64,000 nt of DNA from Cucumis sativus (GCF_000004075.3 NC_026655.2:26645489-26709488), one strand, 5' to 3'. Positions 1 to 11,790 are shown, counted from the stretch's first letter. The notes: a model not told the origin generated them from the sequence alone. Numbers and translations: made by a program.

Positions 1-14
1 TCTGTCCTTTACAG

Positions 15-2158
15 AAAAAATTGTCGTCTCCACTTCCTGCTCTCTTCTTCACACTGCTGTTGATCTGGTGAACGAAACAAAACTAGATGATGAAATTAAG
101 TCCTGGCTTGCTTTTGCCGCTCAGAAAGTTGTTGAAGTTAATGCCTTGGCTAAGGCACTCTCTGGACATAAAGATGAGGTACACGATGCAACCTTATTTT
201 TGACCTTGCAATAGGAACTTAGGGGCAGGGTGTTGTACCTTAAATCAAACGATGTAGCCTTAGTGCATAGTCTTTGTAGACTCATGGTACAAACGAAACA
301 TGTGTGTGTGTGTATAATAAAATAAACGAAGCTTGACTTATTTGACATGAAATGGAAATTTATTGTTGCGGAACTGAAGATACTAAAATTTGAGCTTATA
401 ACTTTTTTCCTTTTAGGCAAAGAGAAAAATGAGCTTCTAACTGTCGCTTCTTCTATTCCAGGCATATTTTTCTTCCAATGCTGCTGCTCAAGCTTCAAGG
501 AAATCATCCCCAAGAGTGACAAATGAGGCCGTCCAAAAAGCTGTATAAATAAATTATTTGATGTACTAATATCATTTTGTAGGATCTCTCTATATTCTTG
601 CATATCGTGTGCTTAACCTTCTATGTCGACTTTACTTAGGCTGCTGCTCTGAAGGGCTCTGACCACCGCCGGTCAACAAATGTAAGTGCCAGGCTGGACG
701 CTCAGCAGAAGAAGTTGAACCTTCCAATGCTGCCTACAACAACAATTGGATCCTTCCCTCAAACTATGGATCTTAGAAGAGTGCGACGTGAATTCAAAGC
801 AAAAAAGTATGCCTTTTTGTCTTCAGATATAATTGTTCGTCCTCAAAAAAGTACATTGTTGTTAATTTTCTAATACACTTGCATCCTGTTCCTTTAGAAT
901 CTCTGAGGAAGACTATGTCAGCTCCATCAAGGAGGAAATCAACAAAGTTGTTCAGCTCCAGGAAGAGCTTGACATCGATGTTTTGGTGCATGGAGAGCCT
1001 GAGGTAAGCATTTGTCTTCAAACAATGTTGAAGAAATTTAACTAACCATACATTGTCTAAGTTTAAACTGTAGCATCTGAATGTTTGTTAACGTCTCAGA
1101 GAAATGATATGGTTGAGTACTTTGGAGAGCAACTGTCTGGCTTTGCCTTCACTGTCAATGGTTGGGTCCAATCCTATGGGTCCCGTTGTGTCAAGCCGCC
1201 TATCATCTATGGTGATGTCAGTCGTCCAAAACCCATGACCGTCTTTTGGTCGACAATGGCTCAGAGCATGACGAAGCGGCCTATGAAGGGAATGCTTACT
1301 GGTCCAGTTACAATTTTGAACTGGTCTTTTGTTCGAAATGACCAACCAAGGTATGCGAATTTAATGAATCTCAGTTGCTGTTTCTTTGATCATCTGTTTT
1401 ATTGAGGGCAGTTCATGGTAGTTAATTCAATTGTTTTTCATAGGTTTGAAACATGCTACCAAATTGCCTTGGCAATCAAGGACGAGGTTGAGGATCTTGA
1501 GAAAGCTGGTATTACAGTCATCCAGATTGATGAAGCAGCACTGCGAGAAGGTTTACCTCTCCGAAAGTCCGAGGAAAATTTCTATTTGAATTGGGCTGTT
1601 CATTCGTTTCGAATCACCAATTGCGGTGTTCAAGATACCACCCAGGTCCTTTCCTACTCTCTTTTGCTTAAAAGTCCGATTATTTCTCTCACTAAATCAA
1701 TTTGTTAGCGTTGTTTCGTGTCATTTGCATTGAGTCGTATAACCGTCTTTTCAATGACATAGTGAACTTTATGATTTTGATGACTGCAGATCCACACCCA
1801 CATGTGCTACTCGAACTTCAACGACATCATCCATTCGATAATCGATATGGATGCTGATGTGATCACCATTGAGAATTCCAGATCAGATGAGAAGCTCCTG
1901 TCTGTCTTCCGTGAGGGAGTAAAATACGGTGCTGGAATTGGACCAGGAGTCTACGACATCCATTCTCCCCGTATTCCCTCTACTGAGGAAATTGCCGACA
2001 GGATCAACAAGATGCTTGCTGTTCTTGAAAGCAACATCCTCTGGGTGAACCCTGACTGCGGTCTTAAAACCCGAAAGTACACTGAAGTCAAGCCTGCCCT
2101 CCTCAACATGGTTGCTGCTGCTAAGCTCCTTCGCTCGCAATTGGCCAGTGCCAAGTGA
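15..2158 (+). CDS. METE: Methionine synthase, cobalamin-independent (3' part, last seven exons)
   Basis: This enzyme transfers a methyl group from 5-methyltetrahydropteroyltri-L-glutamate to homocysteine, making methionine in the cytosol or plastid. Coding exons read as 15-178, 462-542, 640-806, 898-1003, 1100-1350, 1444-1645 and 1790-2158, all with GT-AG borders and consistent phases. They give about the last 446 codons of a family protein of about 765 residues; the 5' exons lie left of the window. The zinc ligands expected from the family are visible in the last exon: His and Cys in THMCYSNF, Glu in ITIENSRSD and Cys in NPDCGLKTR. The segment [18 protein letters not shown] is also typical. 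The frame is intact to the TGA at 2156-2158, and the last residues are SQLASAK. A truncated relative lies at 16727-17343. Family assignment is very secure; only plastid versus cytosolic form is undecided, because the N-terminus is missing. Confidence 0.96.
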
Positions 2159-2772
2159 GTTTGAGAATGCTGTGGCAAACCTTAGGAAGAAAAACACTTA
2201 AAATTTTTCAATAAGATTTTGGCCTTCTGGTGAAGTGATCTTGTTGTTCTCTTTCTTGGAGTGTCTTCACTTTCTTAGGGAAGTAATGAACAATGTCGTC
2301 AAATTCCCATTGTGGCTTTTGTTTAAAAAGTTCAAAATTTTCTGTTTTTTTAATCAGTTTTTCTCGTTCAAGCCATTTTTTTTTGGTTTGTTTTGTAAAA
2401 TAGTGGAGATGAGAATTAATGATATTAATAGATATACTTGTGTTTTGTCACACTACTTTGGGATAAAAGTAAAAGCAACAATTTAAAAGTATATTTTGTT
2501 TCCTGCATAATGATTTAGTTTCTATACTAAATTGTTACCGATTTAAGTTTACAGAGTTAAAAGTTTTGGGATCAAAGGTATTTTTTAGGAGTGGATAAGA
2601 GAACAACAAAAAAACAAAAAGCAAGATGGAGATGGAACAAAAAAACAAAAAGCATGAGGGAGATGGAATAGTTTATTGAAAATATAGCAAATTTTATTTC
2701 ATGTCTCTTGGAACAAGCTCTTTCACATATTTTTGTTCACCCAAACTAGAATTCCATTCATTCATACCTTCT
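2159..2772. other. 3' UTR of METE and intergenic DNA
   Basis: T-rich sequence after the METE stop fits a 3' UTR. From about 2500 to 2770 the sequence resembles 13360-13550 and 18000-18270, which lie just past the 3' ends of RTM2-like C and D. This is the shared 3' flank of the RTM2-like repeat unit. No gene is seen. Confidence 0.6.
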
Positions 2773-5320
2773 TCACAACTCTTCCTCCACATGACCCTTC
2801 TTTGAAAGATTCAGATACAAAATCCCAAAGACAGCAACCCCCAAAGCCAAAGTCACCATATTTGTCCTTAATTCCTTCACCACCCCATCAATAACCTGTT
2901 TGTACCTTTCTCTTCTTCTCAACCTTCCACTCTCTTCTCCCATTTCCTCAATCATTCTCTTCATCCTCCTCCTCTTCTCTTTTTCAACTTCTTCTTTCTC
3001 CTTCTCCGCCATTTTTGACCCACCTTCTTCACTTGTCTTTTCCAAAGCATCCTGTAGTTTTGTATGTGCTTTCCCCTTCTCCTCTGTTTTGTCCTCCTTA
3101 GCTAAATCTTCAATTGGCTGTCCACTGCCCATGGAGGATGTCTCGCCGGGTTTTGGGATACTCGCGGGTGCTCCGGTTGCTTCCTGTGGCTTTGGAGGAG
3201 TGGGGATTTGTTTCCCACTTGCTTGTGATTGAGGCCTGTCGTTTTGGCTCTTTGGGGGATTTGCTCCAACACTTCGTGGGACATGGAACTTTTTGGCATC
3301 GATTGATGGCTTGGCTATTCCAACTTCTTCTTTCTCCTTCTCTGCCATTTTTGACCCACCTTCTTCTTCTTTACCGTCTTCTCTTGTCTTCTCCAAAGCA
3401 TCCTGTAGTTTTGTATGTGCTTTCCCCTTCTCCTTTGTTTTGTCCTTCTTAGCTAAATCTTCAACTGGCTGTCCACTGCCTATGGAGGATGTCTCGCCGG
3501 GTTTTGGGATCCTCGCGGGTGCTCCGGTTGCCCCCTGTGGCTTTGGAGGAGTGGGGATTTGTTTCCCACTTGCTTGTGATTGAGGCCTCTCATTTTGGCT
3601 CTTTGGGGGATTTGCTCCAACACTTCGTGGGGCATGGTATTTTTTGGGATTGATTGATTGCTTGGCTATTCCGTCTTCGCTCTTTGGGACGATTTTGAGA
3701 TAGGTTTTTGTGCCAGGATAGAATGCAGTGTCGACTGTTTCGTCTAGTCTCTTTCGGGCATTTGGTCGAACAGTTGGTGGGGCGACAGTGGGTTCTGTAG
3801 CAGCGGACTCTGGAGGCTCGGGTCTTTCGTTTTGGCTCTTTGGAGCATTTGGTCGAACATTTGGTGGGTCAGCAGTGGGTTTTGTGGCGGCGGGCGGCGG
3901 TTGGGATTCAGCCTTGGGCTTGGGTTGCTGAACCGGTGGGATGTTGGAGGAGGTGGCGGAGGGTTTCTTGGGCTGTTTCACGTAGAGAATGCCATGCTCC
4001 AATTTGGCAGAGATATTATCGGTGTCTGCGTCGGCGGGGATATCGATTTCCTTTTGGAATCGAAGCCACTTGCCGTTAATGAGCTGCCGATCGCCGGAGA
4101 CTCTCAGCTTACCGGTGGACGTTACCTGAACTTTCAGTTGGTTGCTACTGAAACCTTTGGAAGGTAAAAAAATAAAAATAACTTTGATGGACGAGAATAC
4201 CCCTAACACACTTACAGCCAGTTTTCCACAATTTTATTTTATTTAAAATGTAATTACAAGTATAACCTTGTGATTTTTTATTTTTATTTCTTGGGACATT
4301 TTCAGATATAATATTCATAAATAAAAAAATATATATAAAAAATAAATTCTACCTATGATAAATTTATATTTTATCGATCTATTAATTAAGAAAATACAGA
4401 AAATATTTAGAATAGTATAACAAAATAAAAATGGGCAAGCTTTTTTTAGAAAAAATATTATAGATTTGTCTCTTTTCATTCTTTTCTTCTCTAGTCTTTT
4501 TCTCTCACTCTACTTGAAAAAAATGTTGAAAAAAATGAGCTAAATCTAAATTCCTATATACTATTTATATTTTTTTAGAAAATCCTATTTTATAAATATT
4601 TTCATCCGTTTTCTCATAAAAATTTAGGCTTGTATCACTCATAGACGTGTGATATATATTTTTTTAGAAAATCCTATTTTATAAATATTTTCATCCGTTT
4701 TCTCATAAAAATTTAGGCTTGTATCACTCATAGACTCGTGTGATAGAATGTTAATTTTTATAACATGGTCGTCTATCCGTGATAGACTCTATCATTGATA
4801 AAATTTGACAAATTTTACTATATTTGCAATTTTTTAAAAATGTTGTTGTATATTTAATTATTTTAAATTTAATCGCTAAATTTGCAACTATCACAAATAT
4901 ATTTGTGTTGGAGTTAATTTTTGTTTGAGTGATTTTTGTTGCCTTTTAAAGGCACAAGAAATGGGAAGTGAAAATCTACCAAAAATTAAAATGGTAATTA
5001 TTTTAAAATTTTGCCTAAAATGTAACACTCATTTAAAATGTAGTGTTTAATTTTTTCTAATACCCTAATTATACCTTTAAAACTTAGTTATTATTAAAAT
5101 TAGACTTTCGAACTTTATAATTGAGAGTGTAATTAAAAGTTAAATTTCCATTTCCCAATCCCTATGTACGTTAAAATTAAAACTGAAATGAACTTAGGGG
5201 GAATATGATGAAACCTGAGAGGTGAACGACGAGAACATGAGAATCAGGATGATCAACCCAATCAAATCGCGGCTCAAATTTCTCGAAGTTTTTAGCAGAA
5301 GAAGAAGGATCCATGGCCAT
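2773..5320 (-). CDS. RTM2-like protein A (HSP20 domain, C-terminal membrane anchor)
   Basis: Two exons, 5320-5215 and 4154-2773, joined at a phase-1 GT-AG intron of about 1.06 kb, give 495 residues. Residues about 14-105 form an alpha-crystallin/HSP20 domain (FDWVDHPDSHVLVVHLSG across the junction, then QLKVQVTSTGKLRVSGDR). A long Pro/Lys/Glu-rich linker follows, with a basic coiled stretch and one hydrophobic helix at about 468-485 near the C-terminus. This layout matches RESTRICTED TEV MOVEMENT 2, a phloem membrane protein of Arabidopsis that limits long-distance potyvirus movement; that role here is only inferred. The linker holds a direct duplication of about 117 residues (DNA about 2985-3320 and 3321-3660) absent from copies B and C. 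The start is the first of two in-frame ATGs (MAMDPSSS). Copy C keeps only the second, so translation could begin there. Confidence 0.88.
2985..3660 (-). repeat. Internal tandem duplication in RTM2-like A linker
   Basis: Two adjacent DNA copies lie in the coding sequence. The spacing is 351 bases at the right end and 336 at the left, the difference being an in-frame 15-base gap in the Glu-rich run. Both copies encode PKSQN-RPQSQASGKQIPTPPKPQ followed by a GSGQP...DLAK segment and KGKAHTKLQDALEKT. They differ at few positions, so the duplication is younger than the A/B/C split. Confidence 0.85.
4568..4745. repeat. 89-bp tandem duplication in RTM2-like A intron
   Basis: Two nearly identical head-to-tail units of 89 bases lie in the intron. 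Each contains the words atcctattttataaatat and tttaggcttgtatcactcat. A MITE-like arm (about 4745-4900, with gtgatagactctatcattga) follows at once. Confidence 0.85.
4746..4910. repeat. MITE-like arm (GATAGA/TCTATC family)
   Basis: It contains gtgatagactctatcattga, then aaattttactatatttgcaa, then a stretch repeated at other places in the window (see 55295-55565). Only one arm is present, so it is a fragment. Confidence 0.5.
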
Positions 5321-5600
5321 TGCGGTTCGAATTTCTTCTCAGGTAATTGTAATTCAAGCTTTGTTCGGATGTGTTCTGTTGGAGGCAATTTCTTCATAAG
5401 ATATATATATTTTCCAAAAGGGATTTTGGTGTTTTTAATTTGGATATTGATTCGAAATCTGGACTTCAAACCCCCGCTTTCTGAAGTTGCTATCGCTAAA
5501 TAGGAATATTCTTTGGGAATAGTAATTCCTTCAGTTGAAGCTTTCTTTGTGCTTCTTCGGCCATGGCGGTTGCTTGAAAAAATTTGAGATAGCACCTTAT
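5321..5600 (-). promoter_or_regulatory. Conserved leader block upstream of RTM2-like A
   Basis: About 280 bases just 5' of the copy A start are strongly conserved ahead of copies B (8773-9050) and C (15295-15560) and in pseudogene D (19291-19530). The block probably holds the 5' UTR and core promoter, but no TATA box stands out. Upstream of it, A and B still share tatattattattttattaaa (A at about 5598). Confidence 0.5.
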
Positions 5601-6562
5601 ATTATTATTTTATTAAAATAGGAGTTCCACCTTGCTAAGATCATAATGTGGAAATCCTTTTAATTACTTATAGATTTGGGCCACAAGAGGCACCCAACTT
5701 TTGGAAGGGGAAGGAGATAAAAGCAAAAACTATGAAATAATTCTTCCTTTAGTTTTGATAGATATCTATCATACCCATACAAAATAGAAATCCAAAAATT
5801 ATTATTATGAATGAATAAAAAGAAAGGTAGATTGTTGTTAGATATCAAAGATTTAACAAATCAAAAAGTATCTAAAAAGAAAATAATCTTATTAAAAATC
5901 TTAATTTTCATGAATTGTAAAATCTATACTTAAAATTAAGAACACATCTAACCAATTTCAAAATAATTGTTCATTATTTTACCCTTTTTCAAAAAATAAT
6001 GAAAAAATCAAATCCAAACAAATTTCATACTTACGAAAATTAACTAATATCTTAACCAATTTTAAAACAATATTTAAACCAAAATTTTACGATTAATATT
6101 GTACAATTGAAATCTAAAATTTGGTTAACTAAAATTCAAGTTTTTATAAAAAAAGTAATATATAATTACAAAACAGATTTGGAGAAGTAGATTAATACTA
6201 AATAAAAAGGTTTTCGTAAACAACGATAATTATAATTTTATGCAAAAGAAATCAGGAATATATTTTCAAAAATTTTAGTATAAATGATTTTTATTAAAAA
6301 ACCAACCATAAACTAATAAAAAAAATTAATTTATTGAAAGTAATTAAACGTAAAACTAGATTAATATATAAACAAAAATAAGAAGATAATTGAGTTTTTA
6401 TGAATGATTAAAGGAAATTAAATCCTTTTTGAAAATGAAATCCTCACATAGAAAGGGAAAATGAAATCCTTATGTAAAAAGGATTTAAAAATAAGTCGTA
6501 CATAAATATTCAAATTCATTTGCATTCTCTTCAATTCAATTTTCCTCCTTTGTCTTTCTCCC
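5601..6562. other. AT-rich intergenic DNA
   Basis: No coding signal is seen. The CT-rich stretch at about 6515-6562 is a plausible 5' leader for the small gene starting at 6563. Confidence 0.5.
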
Positions 6563-6925
6563 ATGAAGAGTGAATCGAACGACAAGAAACAATCTCGAAA
6601 GTACTTTAAACCTGGTGAGTTAGCACAAATTCGAGACTCACAAATCAATGCAAAACGAAACCGAGTCAAATCAATTTCGAAGATTTGCCTCCACCCTATT
6701 GTGGAATCGCCTTCGATTTTTGATATCTCCAATCAACTAGAGTTTAGGATGGCGAAAGTTTGTCCTAATGGTGCTTCGTTTTTCCCTAATAGGAAGAAGA
6801 TCGCCGCGATTAAGCCAGACAATTTGTTTTCAAACCCTAATTTAGAGAGTCCGATTATCGAGTTGACTAGTGACCAGTTGATTATTGGTTCAGTTGATAG
6901 TCCTTCGGAAGGACTTGAAATTTGA
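6563..6925 (+). CDS. Small hypothetical protein, 120 residues, intronless
   Basis: The product is not recognised with certainty. The frame runs from an ATG preceded by a CT-rich leader to a TGA. The N-terminal third is basic and hydrophilic (SRKYFKPGELAQIRDSQINA), which resembles the start of short uncharacterised plant proteins. The middle holds PNGASFFPNRKKIAAIKPDN, and the C-terminus is acidic and Ser-rich. There is no signal peptide or membrane segment. Its base composition is less AT-rich than the flanks, which supports a real gene. It lies between RTM2-like A and B on the opposite strand and is not part of the repeat unit, as no counterpart is seen between the other copies. It could also be a decayed single exon of something larger. 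Confidence 0.5.
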   Translation: MKSESNDKKQSRKYFKPGELAQIRDSQINAKRNRVKSISKICLHPIVESPSIFDISNQLEFRMAKVCPNGASFFPNRKKIAAIKPDNLFSNPNLESPIIELTSDQLIIGSVDSPSEGLEI

Positions 6926-7576
6926 ATATACAAATAAATCATTAATAAGAAACAAAAATATATATGTATAAATTATTTATGGTTGGTATCTATTTGATAG
7001 TTTGGAATGTAATGAATTGTAACACCAAACTCACTTTTAGATTAAATTTGTGAGTTAGATTTGTAATTAATCTTCGTTTAAATTCAATAACAAAATAAGT
7101 TAAAGTTAAAGTTATGTTTTAATATTTATTCTATTTTTCTCAATTGTTTGTAACACTCCATCACCCCATCATATGTGTTAAAGTTATCCATATATTTCAA
7201 TACTAAGATTTTAGCGTGTGTTGTATAGTTGGACTGATTTTAGATTTTTATTCTACATTTGGTTTATTAAGATTAATGTAATTTTGTATTCAATACAGTT
7301 AAGTCTGTGTATATATATATAAAATACTTTTTTTTTATTTGAATGTATCTGTGTTGCATATAAAATTCAAAGTTTAAGAATTTATTACACACATTTAATC
7401 TAAGACGTAAAAAACTAAATTTGTGATTTAATTTATTTTGAACTTTGCCGGTGTGATATACATATATTTTGTATGTTTGTATTGTCCAAACACAAACTAA
7501 TTTTGTGTCCCAAATACCTGTAAGTTACTTAATCAAAGTTGGAATGAGAATCATTTTTGTTAAGTAAATAAAAATT
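6926..7576. other. AT-rich intergenic DNA
   Basis: This is the 3' flank of the small gene and of RTM2-like B. Short TA runs occur near 7310. Unlike copies A, C and D, the shared 3' flank of the RTM2 unit is not evident here. Nothing else is seen. Confidence 0.5.
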
Positions 7577-8772
7577 TCACAACTCTTCCTCCATGTGACC
7601 GTTCTTTGAAAGATTCAGATACAGAACCACAAAAGCAGCAATCCCCAAAGCCAAAGTCACCATATTTGTTCTTAATTCCTTCACCACAACATCAATAACC
7701 TGTTTGTACCCTTCTCTTCTTCTCAACCTTCCACTCTCTTCTCCCATTTCCTCACTCCTTCTCTTCATCCTCCTCCTCCTCATCTTCTCTTCTTCAACTT
7801 CTTCTTTCTCCTTCTCCGCCATTTTTGACCCAACTTCTTCTTCTTTACCTTCTTCTCTTGTCTTCTCCTGAGCATCTCGTAGTTTTGTATGTGATTTCCC
7901 CTTCTCCTCTGTTTTGTCCTTCTTGGCTAAATCTTCAACTGGATGTCCACTGCCCGTGGATGATGTCTCACCGAGCGCCGGTGCTCCTGTTGCTTCCTGT
8001 AGCTTTAGAGGAGTGGGGATTTGTTTCCCACTTGCTTGTGATTGGGGCCTGTCGTTTTGGCTCTTTGGGGCATTTGGTTTAACAGTTTGTGGGAAGTGGA
8101 AATGCATTTTTTTGGCATCTATTGATGGGTAGGGTGTTCCTGTTTCGTCTCCGCTCTTTGGGAAGTTTTTGAGATTGGTTTTTATGGCAGGGTAGAATGC
8201 AGTGGGGAGTCCTTCGTTTCGTCTATTTGGGGCCTTTGGTCGAACAGTTGGTGGGTCAGCGGTGGGTTTTGTGGCGGCGGGCGGATGTTGAGATTGAACT
8301 TTGGGCTTGGATTGCTGAACCGGTGGGATGTTGGAAGAGGTGGCGGAGGGTTTCTTGGGCTGTTTCACGTAGAGAATGCCTTGCTCCAATTTGGCAGAGA
8401 TCTTGTCGGTGTCTGCGTCGGCGGGGATATCGATTTCTTTTTCGAATCGAAGCCACGTACCGTTGCTGAGCATCCGATCGCCGGAGACTCTCAACTTGCC
8501 GGTGGACGTTACCTGAACTTCCAGTTGGTTGCTTTTGAAATCTTTGGAAGGTAAAAAAAAGTTATAAATTGATGGACGAGAATACCCCCAACAAATATAT
8601 AATATATATACTTCCCAATCCCAATGTACTTAAAATATAGAATAGAATTAGGAGGGAATGTGAAACCTGAGAGGTGAACGACGAGAACATGAGAATCAGG
8701 ATGATGGACCCAATCAAATCGCGGCTCAAATTCCTCGAAATTTTTAGCAGAAGAAGAAGGATTCATGGCCAT
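7577..8772 (-). CDS. RTM2-like protein B (HSP20 domain, C-terminal membrane anchor)
   Basis: Exons 8772-8667 and 8541-7577 are joined by a short intron of 125 bases and give 356 residues. The N-terminus is MAMNPSSSAKNFEEFEPRFD. The HSP20 domain has several changes against A and C: DFKSNQLEVQ for G-F-S/R-SNQLKVQ, MLSNGTWLRFEKEI, and a Lys in TDKISAK. The linker is the shortest and lacks the A duplication and one Pro-rich block. The basic coiled stretch is followed by a hydrophobic helix at about 329-346 and the tail SKNGHMEEEL, which is identical to the tail of C. The intron is about 0.9 kb shorter than in A and C. A copia-type element appears inserted about 280 bases upstream of the start, so expression may differ from its siblings. 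The function is probably RTM2-like restriction of virus transport, or another phloem membrane chaperone role. Confidence 0.87.
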
Positions 8773-9050
8773 TGCGGTTCGAATTTCTTCTCAGGTAATT
8801 GCAATTCAAGCTTTGTTCGGATGTGTTCTGTTGCAGGCAATTTCTTCATCTTTATATATATATATATATATATATATATTTTCTCCAAAAGGGATTCTGA
8901 TGTGTTTAGATATTGATTCGAAAGCTGTTCTTCAAACCGCCGCTTTCTGAAGTTGCAATCGCCAAATAGGAATTTTTTTGGGATTAGTAATTCCTTCGGT
9001 TGAAGCTTTCTTTGTTCTTCTTCGGCCATGGCGGTTCCTTGGATTACTTC
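8773..9050 (-). promoter_or_regulatory. Conserved leader block upstream of RTM2-like B
   Basis: Homologous to the leader of copy A but carrying a (TA)n run at 8853-8880. Homology to copy C stops near 9048 and resumes near 13132, on the far side of the retroelement. Confidence 0.5.
8853..8880. repeat. (TA)n microsatellite
   Basis: A pure TA run of about 27 bases in the RTM2-like B leader. The other copies have only short TA tracts at this place. Confidence 0.9.
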
Positions 9051-9295
9051 TCTTAAATGAATTAATATTTGAAAAAGTAAATTATATTATTATTTTATTA
9101 AAAGTAGGCAATTCCACATTGGTAATATAACAACGGGGAAGCCTCTTTGAATACTGGTATCTTTAGCTATGGGTTTGAGCTCTAACGAGAGAAGATAGGC
9201 AATAGTGAGTTCGTCGATATCTACACGGCTGGCCGTCCATCCCTTGGGTGGGTAGAGCGAGGTGAGAAGGAGACCAGGAATAAAATAATAATATT

Positions 9296-9780
9296 TTTGC
9301 TAAAATTTATTTTGAATTATTCAAAATCATTTTGGATTTAAGGATATAATTACATATTAATTTAAACCGTTTTCAAAATTAATTTGAATCATTTCTCCAT
9401 TTTATTTTGACGATCATAAAAAGCTCGATTGTTATATGATCATTGAACCATTTTTCTTTAACCGTCTTAATAAACAATATTAAACTACCAATTCATCCAA
9501 AAGTTTAAGCTAGTGGTTGAAGATAAATTTAATTATATATCACCAACGATATCTGTTGAGTGTTTGGTTATATTGCAATACGTACCAACGAAATCATAAG
9601 TTGTTTTATCTTGAGGACGATGGGGCACGTGATATATGTTTGCACATCCGAGCAGAGTCGTGAAACGTCATAAAGATAGTGAGATCCTCGACTCAACTTG
9701 TTATTAACATAACACATTTTTGTTTTGCAGGCTTTCTCACTACGAAGCTTAGCTCCATCAAAATGCAACAACAGTTTTAA
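9296..9780 (+). repeat. Left long direct repeat (LTR or LTR plus leader)
   Basis: It shares ttgctaaaatttattttgaa, a mid block around ttgaaccatttttcttt, and a 3' block ending in ctacgaagcttagct and gcaacaac with 12581-13130. Divergence is substantial, so the insertion is old. Confidence 0.6.
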
Positions 9781-9798
9781 GATGTTCTGTTCTGTTGC

Positions 9799-10140
9799 AA
9801 TGGCCGGTGTAATTCAATGCGACATGATGACTTCAGATCTCAACTAGCCATTCTCCATCGAAGGAGAACATTTCAAGCATTGGAAACAAAAAAATGTTGT
9901 TCTTTTTAACCTAGCTGGCACCGCTTGCACTACTGAAGAGAAATTTCCTTTTAAATCTAGAAATAATGGTGCCTAAATAGTCAAACTAATGGGGGGCTAA
10001 AGTTACTCCATAGCTTACCTTCAATTAGGATCCAAACCCAAAATAAGGAATTAGATCCTGAACCTAGAAGAAACAAGAGAGTGAGAATCATAAAAGATTT
10101 TGGAGAAGGCTTTAAAATGTTTAATGTATGTCGCCACATG
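9799..10140 (+). pseudogene. copia gag/pol remnant
   Basis: It opens at an ATG as MAGVIQCDMMTSDLN, meets an in-frame TAG, continues as PFSIEGEHFKHWKQK, then needs a frameshift to read MLFFLT. This is the gag pattern (F-x-G-x-x-F-x-x-W-K-x-K). A separate frame at about 10051-10140 reads DPEPRRNKRVRIIKDFGEGF. The parts between are missing. It is not functional. Confidence 0.6.
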
Positions 10141-10389
10141 TCGGAGATGACGCGAAGCGGTCTACGTCCTCAAAAGAATTAGTTTTACAAGGAGTCGTCA
10201 ATCTTTCTTACGGTGTGGTGGCTAAGTTTCAAATCTTGAATTGAAAATATTTTTTAATTTATTTTTAAAATAATGTATTATTTTACCCTTCATTACTTGA
10301 GCATTTCATTCATTAGACTATATATTGAGAAAAAAATTTCACGTAAAGAAAATTAGAAATTATTTTCTCAAAATCAGTCATAGACTAGT

Positions 10390-10560
10390 CTTCAATTTTT
10401 TAAAAAAACATTGATCAAATTCATTTTTACTTGAAATCAAATCTTGGACTCTCAAAGATATCGATCCTCACCTCAAGAATCTTGAAATAACATACTCATG
10501 TAAAGTTCTAATTTCATCATAGGATTTTGTTTAAAAAATAGACGTGAGTTATTTAAAAAA
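10390..10560. repeat. Secondary direct repeat, left copy
   Basis: The words atcttggactctcaaa and gaaataac recur with changes at about 11970-12100 (gatcttggactcccaaaa ... gaaataac). The pair may be the ends of a second element nested in the copia relic. Confidence 0.4.
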
Positions 10561-11169
10561 AAATGATTAGAAAACCTTATGAAATATAGATTTATATTTT
10601 AAACTAAAAAACATTCATCTAATTATCAAATTTCTAATAAAATTTCACTCTTAAATTTAATTAAATAAACATTCAAAAATATTTAATTAAATTCAAATTC
10701 AAAGACTCTAAATATTCAATCCACAAGTATTTAAATAATTTTAATTTCACAAAATCACAAATATTCAATCCAATGATTATCTGTTCGCATGAACTGCATG
10801 ACCCGTTTTTATTTTGGTTTCCATTACTTTTTATTAATATTATTTTGCATTATCCTGATGTACGACGTAATTGACATCACCGTTTAATTGCATTCCAAAT
10901 TAAAAAAAAAATCATCTTTCATTTCGTTTCAATGCTATTATGTTCATCCTCATTTGTTTAAATCGATTGTTAACGATATGCAATTTTTTCAACATTGCAC
11001 TTACAACATCAATTTTCAAAAATAGATACAATTTATTTCGCACGTAACACATCAATTAATTTATTGACACGAAAAACTTGCATATCAAACGTTCAAAATT
11101 GACATTGTATTTACCAAAACTAATGGAACATGTTTTTCAATAAAAAATCTAAATTTCGGTAAATTAAAA

Positions 11170-11790
11170 ATACAAATACTTGTGTATTAGATTTACTATA
11201 CAATTTTTTTTTAAAAATACAAAAGTACGAATTTAAAAAAAAAGAAACAATTAACTTTTTTCTTTTTATCATAATTCTTCTCACTTATTTCTTCCGCTTT
11301 GAAAATGCAACGAAAAAGAAAAAAAAGAACATATTTTTTAATGTATTTGATTTACAGATGAAACTGAACTACCAACTAAAGACAAATGAAAAAATAAATA
11401 ATACAATACAAATTTCAAAAACATATTTTACGCACATCAAGAATAAAAAAAAAACTATACAATTTGTTTTGTGTATTGGATTTAATGTAAAAAAAATAAG
11501 AAAAATACTATACAAATGAAAAGAAAAAACTTCACTTTTCAAGTTGTATTTGGGGTAGGTTACAAGTAAAAAAAATATTTATACAAAATAAAAAAAAAGT
11601 TAATAATTTTTTTTTGTGTATTTGAACTACCGTACAACTTAACTACAAAAATGAATTTGAATACAATTTTTTGTTGTAAAGGTTTTATGGTAGGAACAAC
11701 ATGCAAAAGTTTACACAAATGCTAAAAATATTAGAACATTTTTCATTTTGTATTGGGTTCATGAAAAAAAACAAGAATTTCATATCCATA
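11170..11790. repeat. Degenerate array, period about 130-155 bases
   Basis: A recurring phrase of the kind ttttgtgtattggattta, followed some tens of bases later by tacaa-rich runs, appears near 11178, 11335, 11467, 11613 and 11743. Units are too diverged for exact borders. Confidence 0.35.

Noticed and set aside
2900-4167. Plus-strand open frames across RTM2-like A
   Set aside because: They are antisense shadows of the Pro/Glu/Lys-rich coding sequence; similar shadows appear at B, C and D.
5194-5595. 133-codon minus frame over the RTM2-like A leader
   Set aside because: It runs through exon 1 in another phase and through the leader, and equivalents in B and C are broken differently. The HSP20 frame is clearly the coding one.
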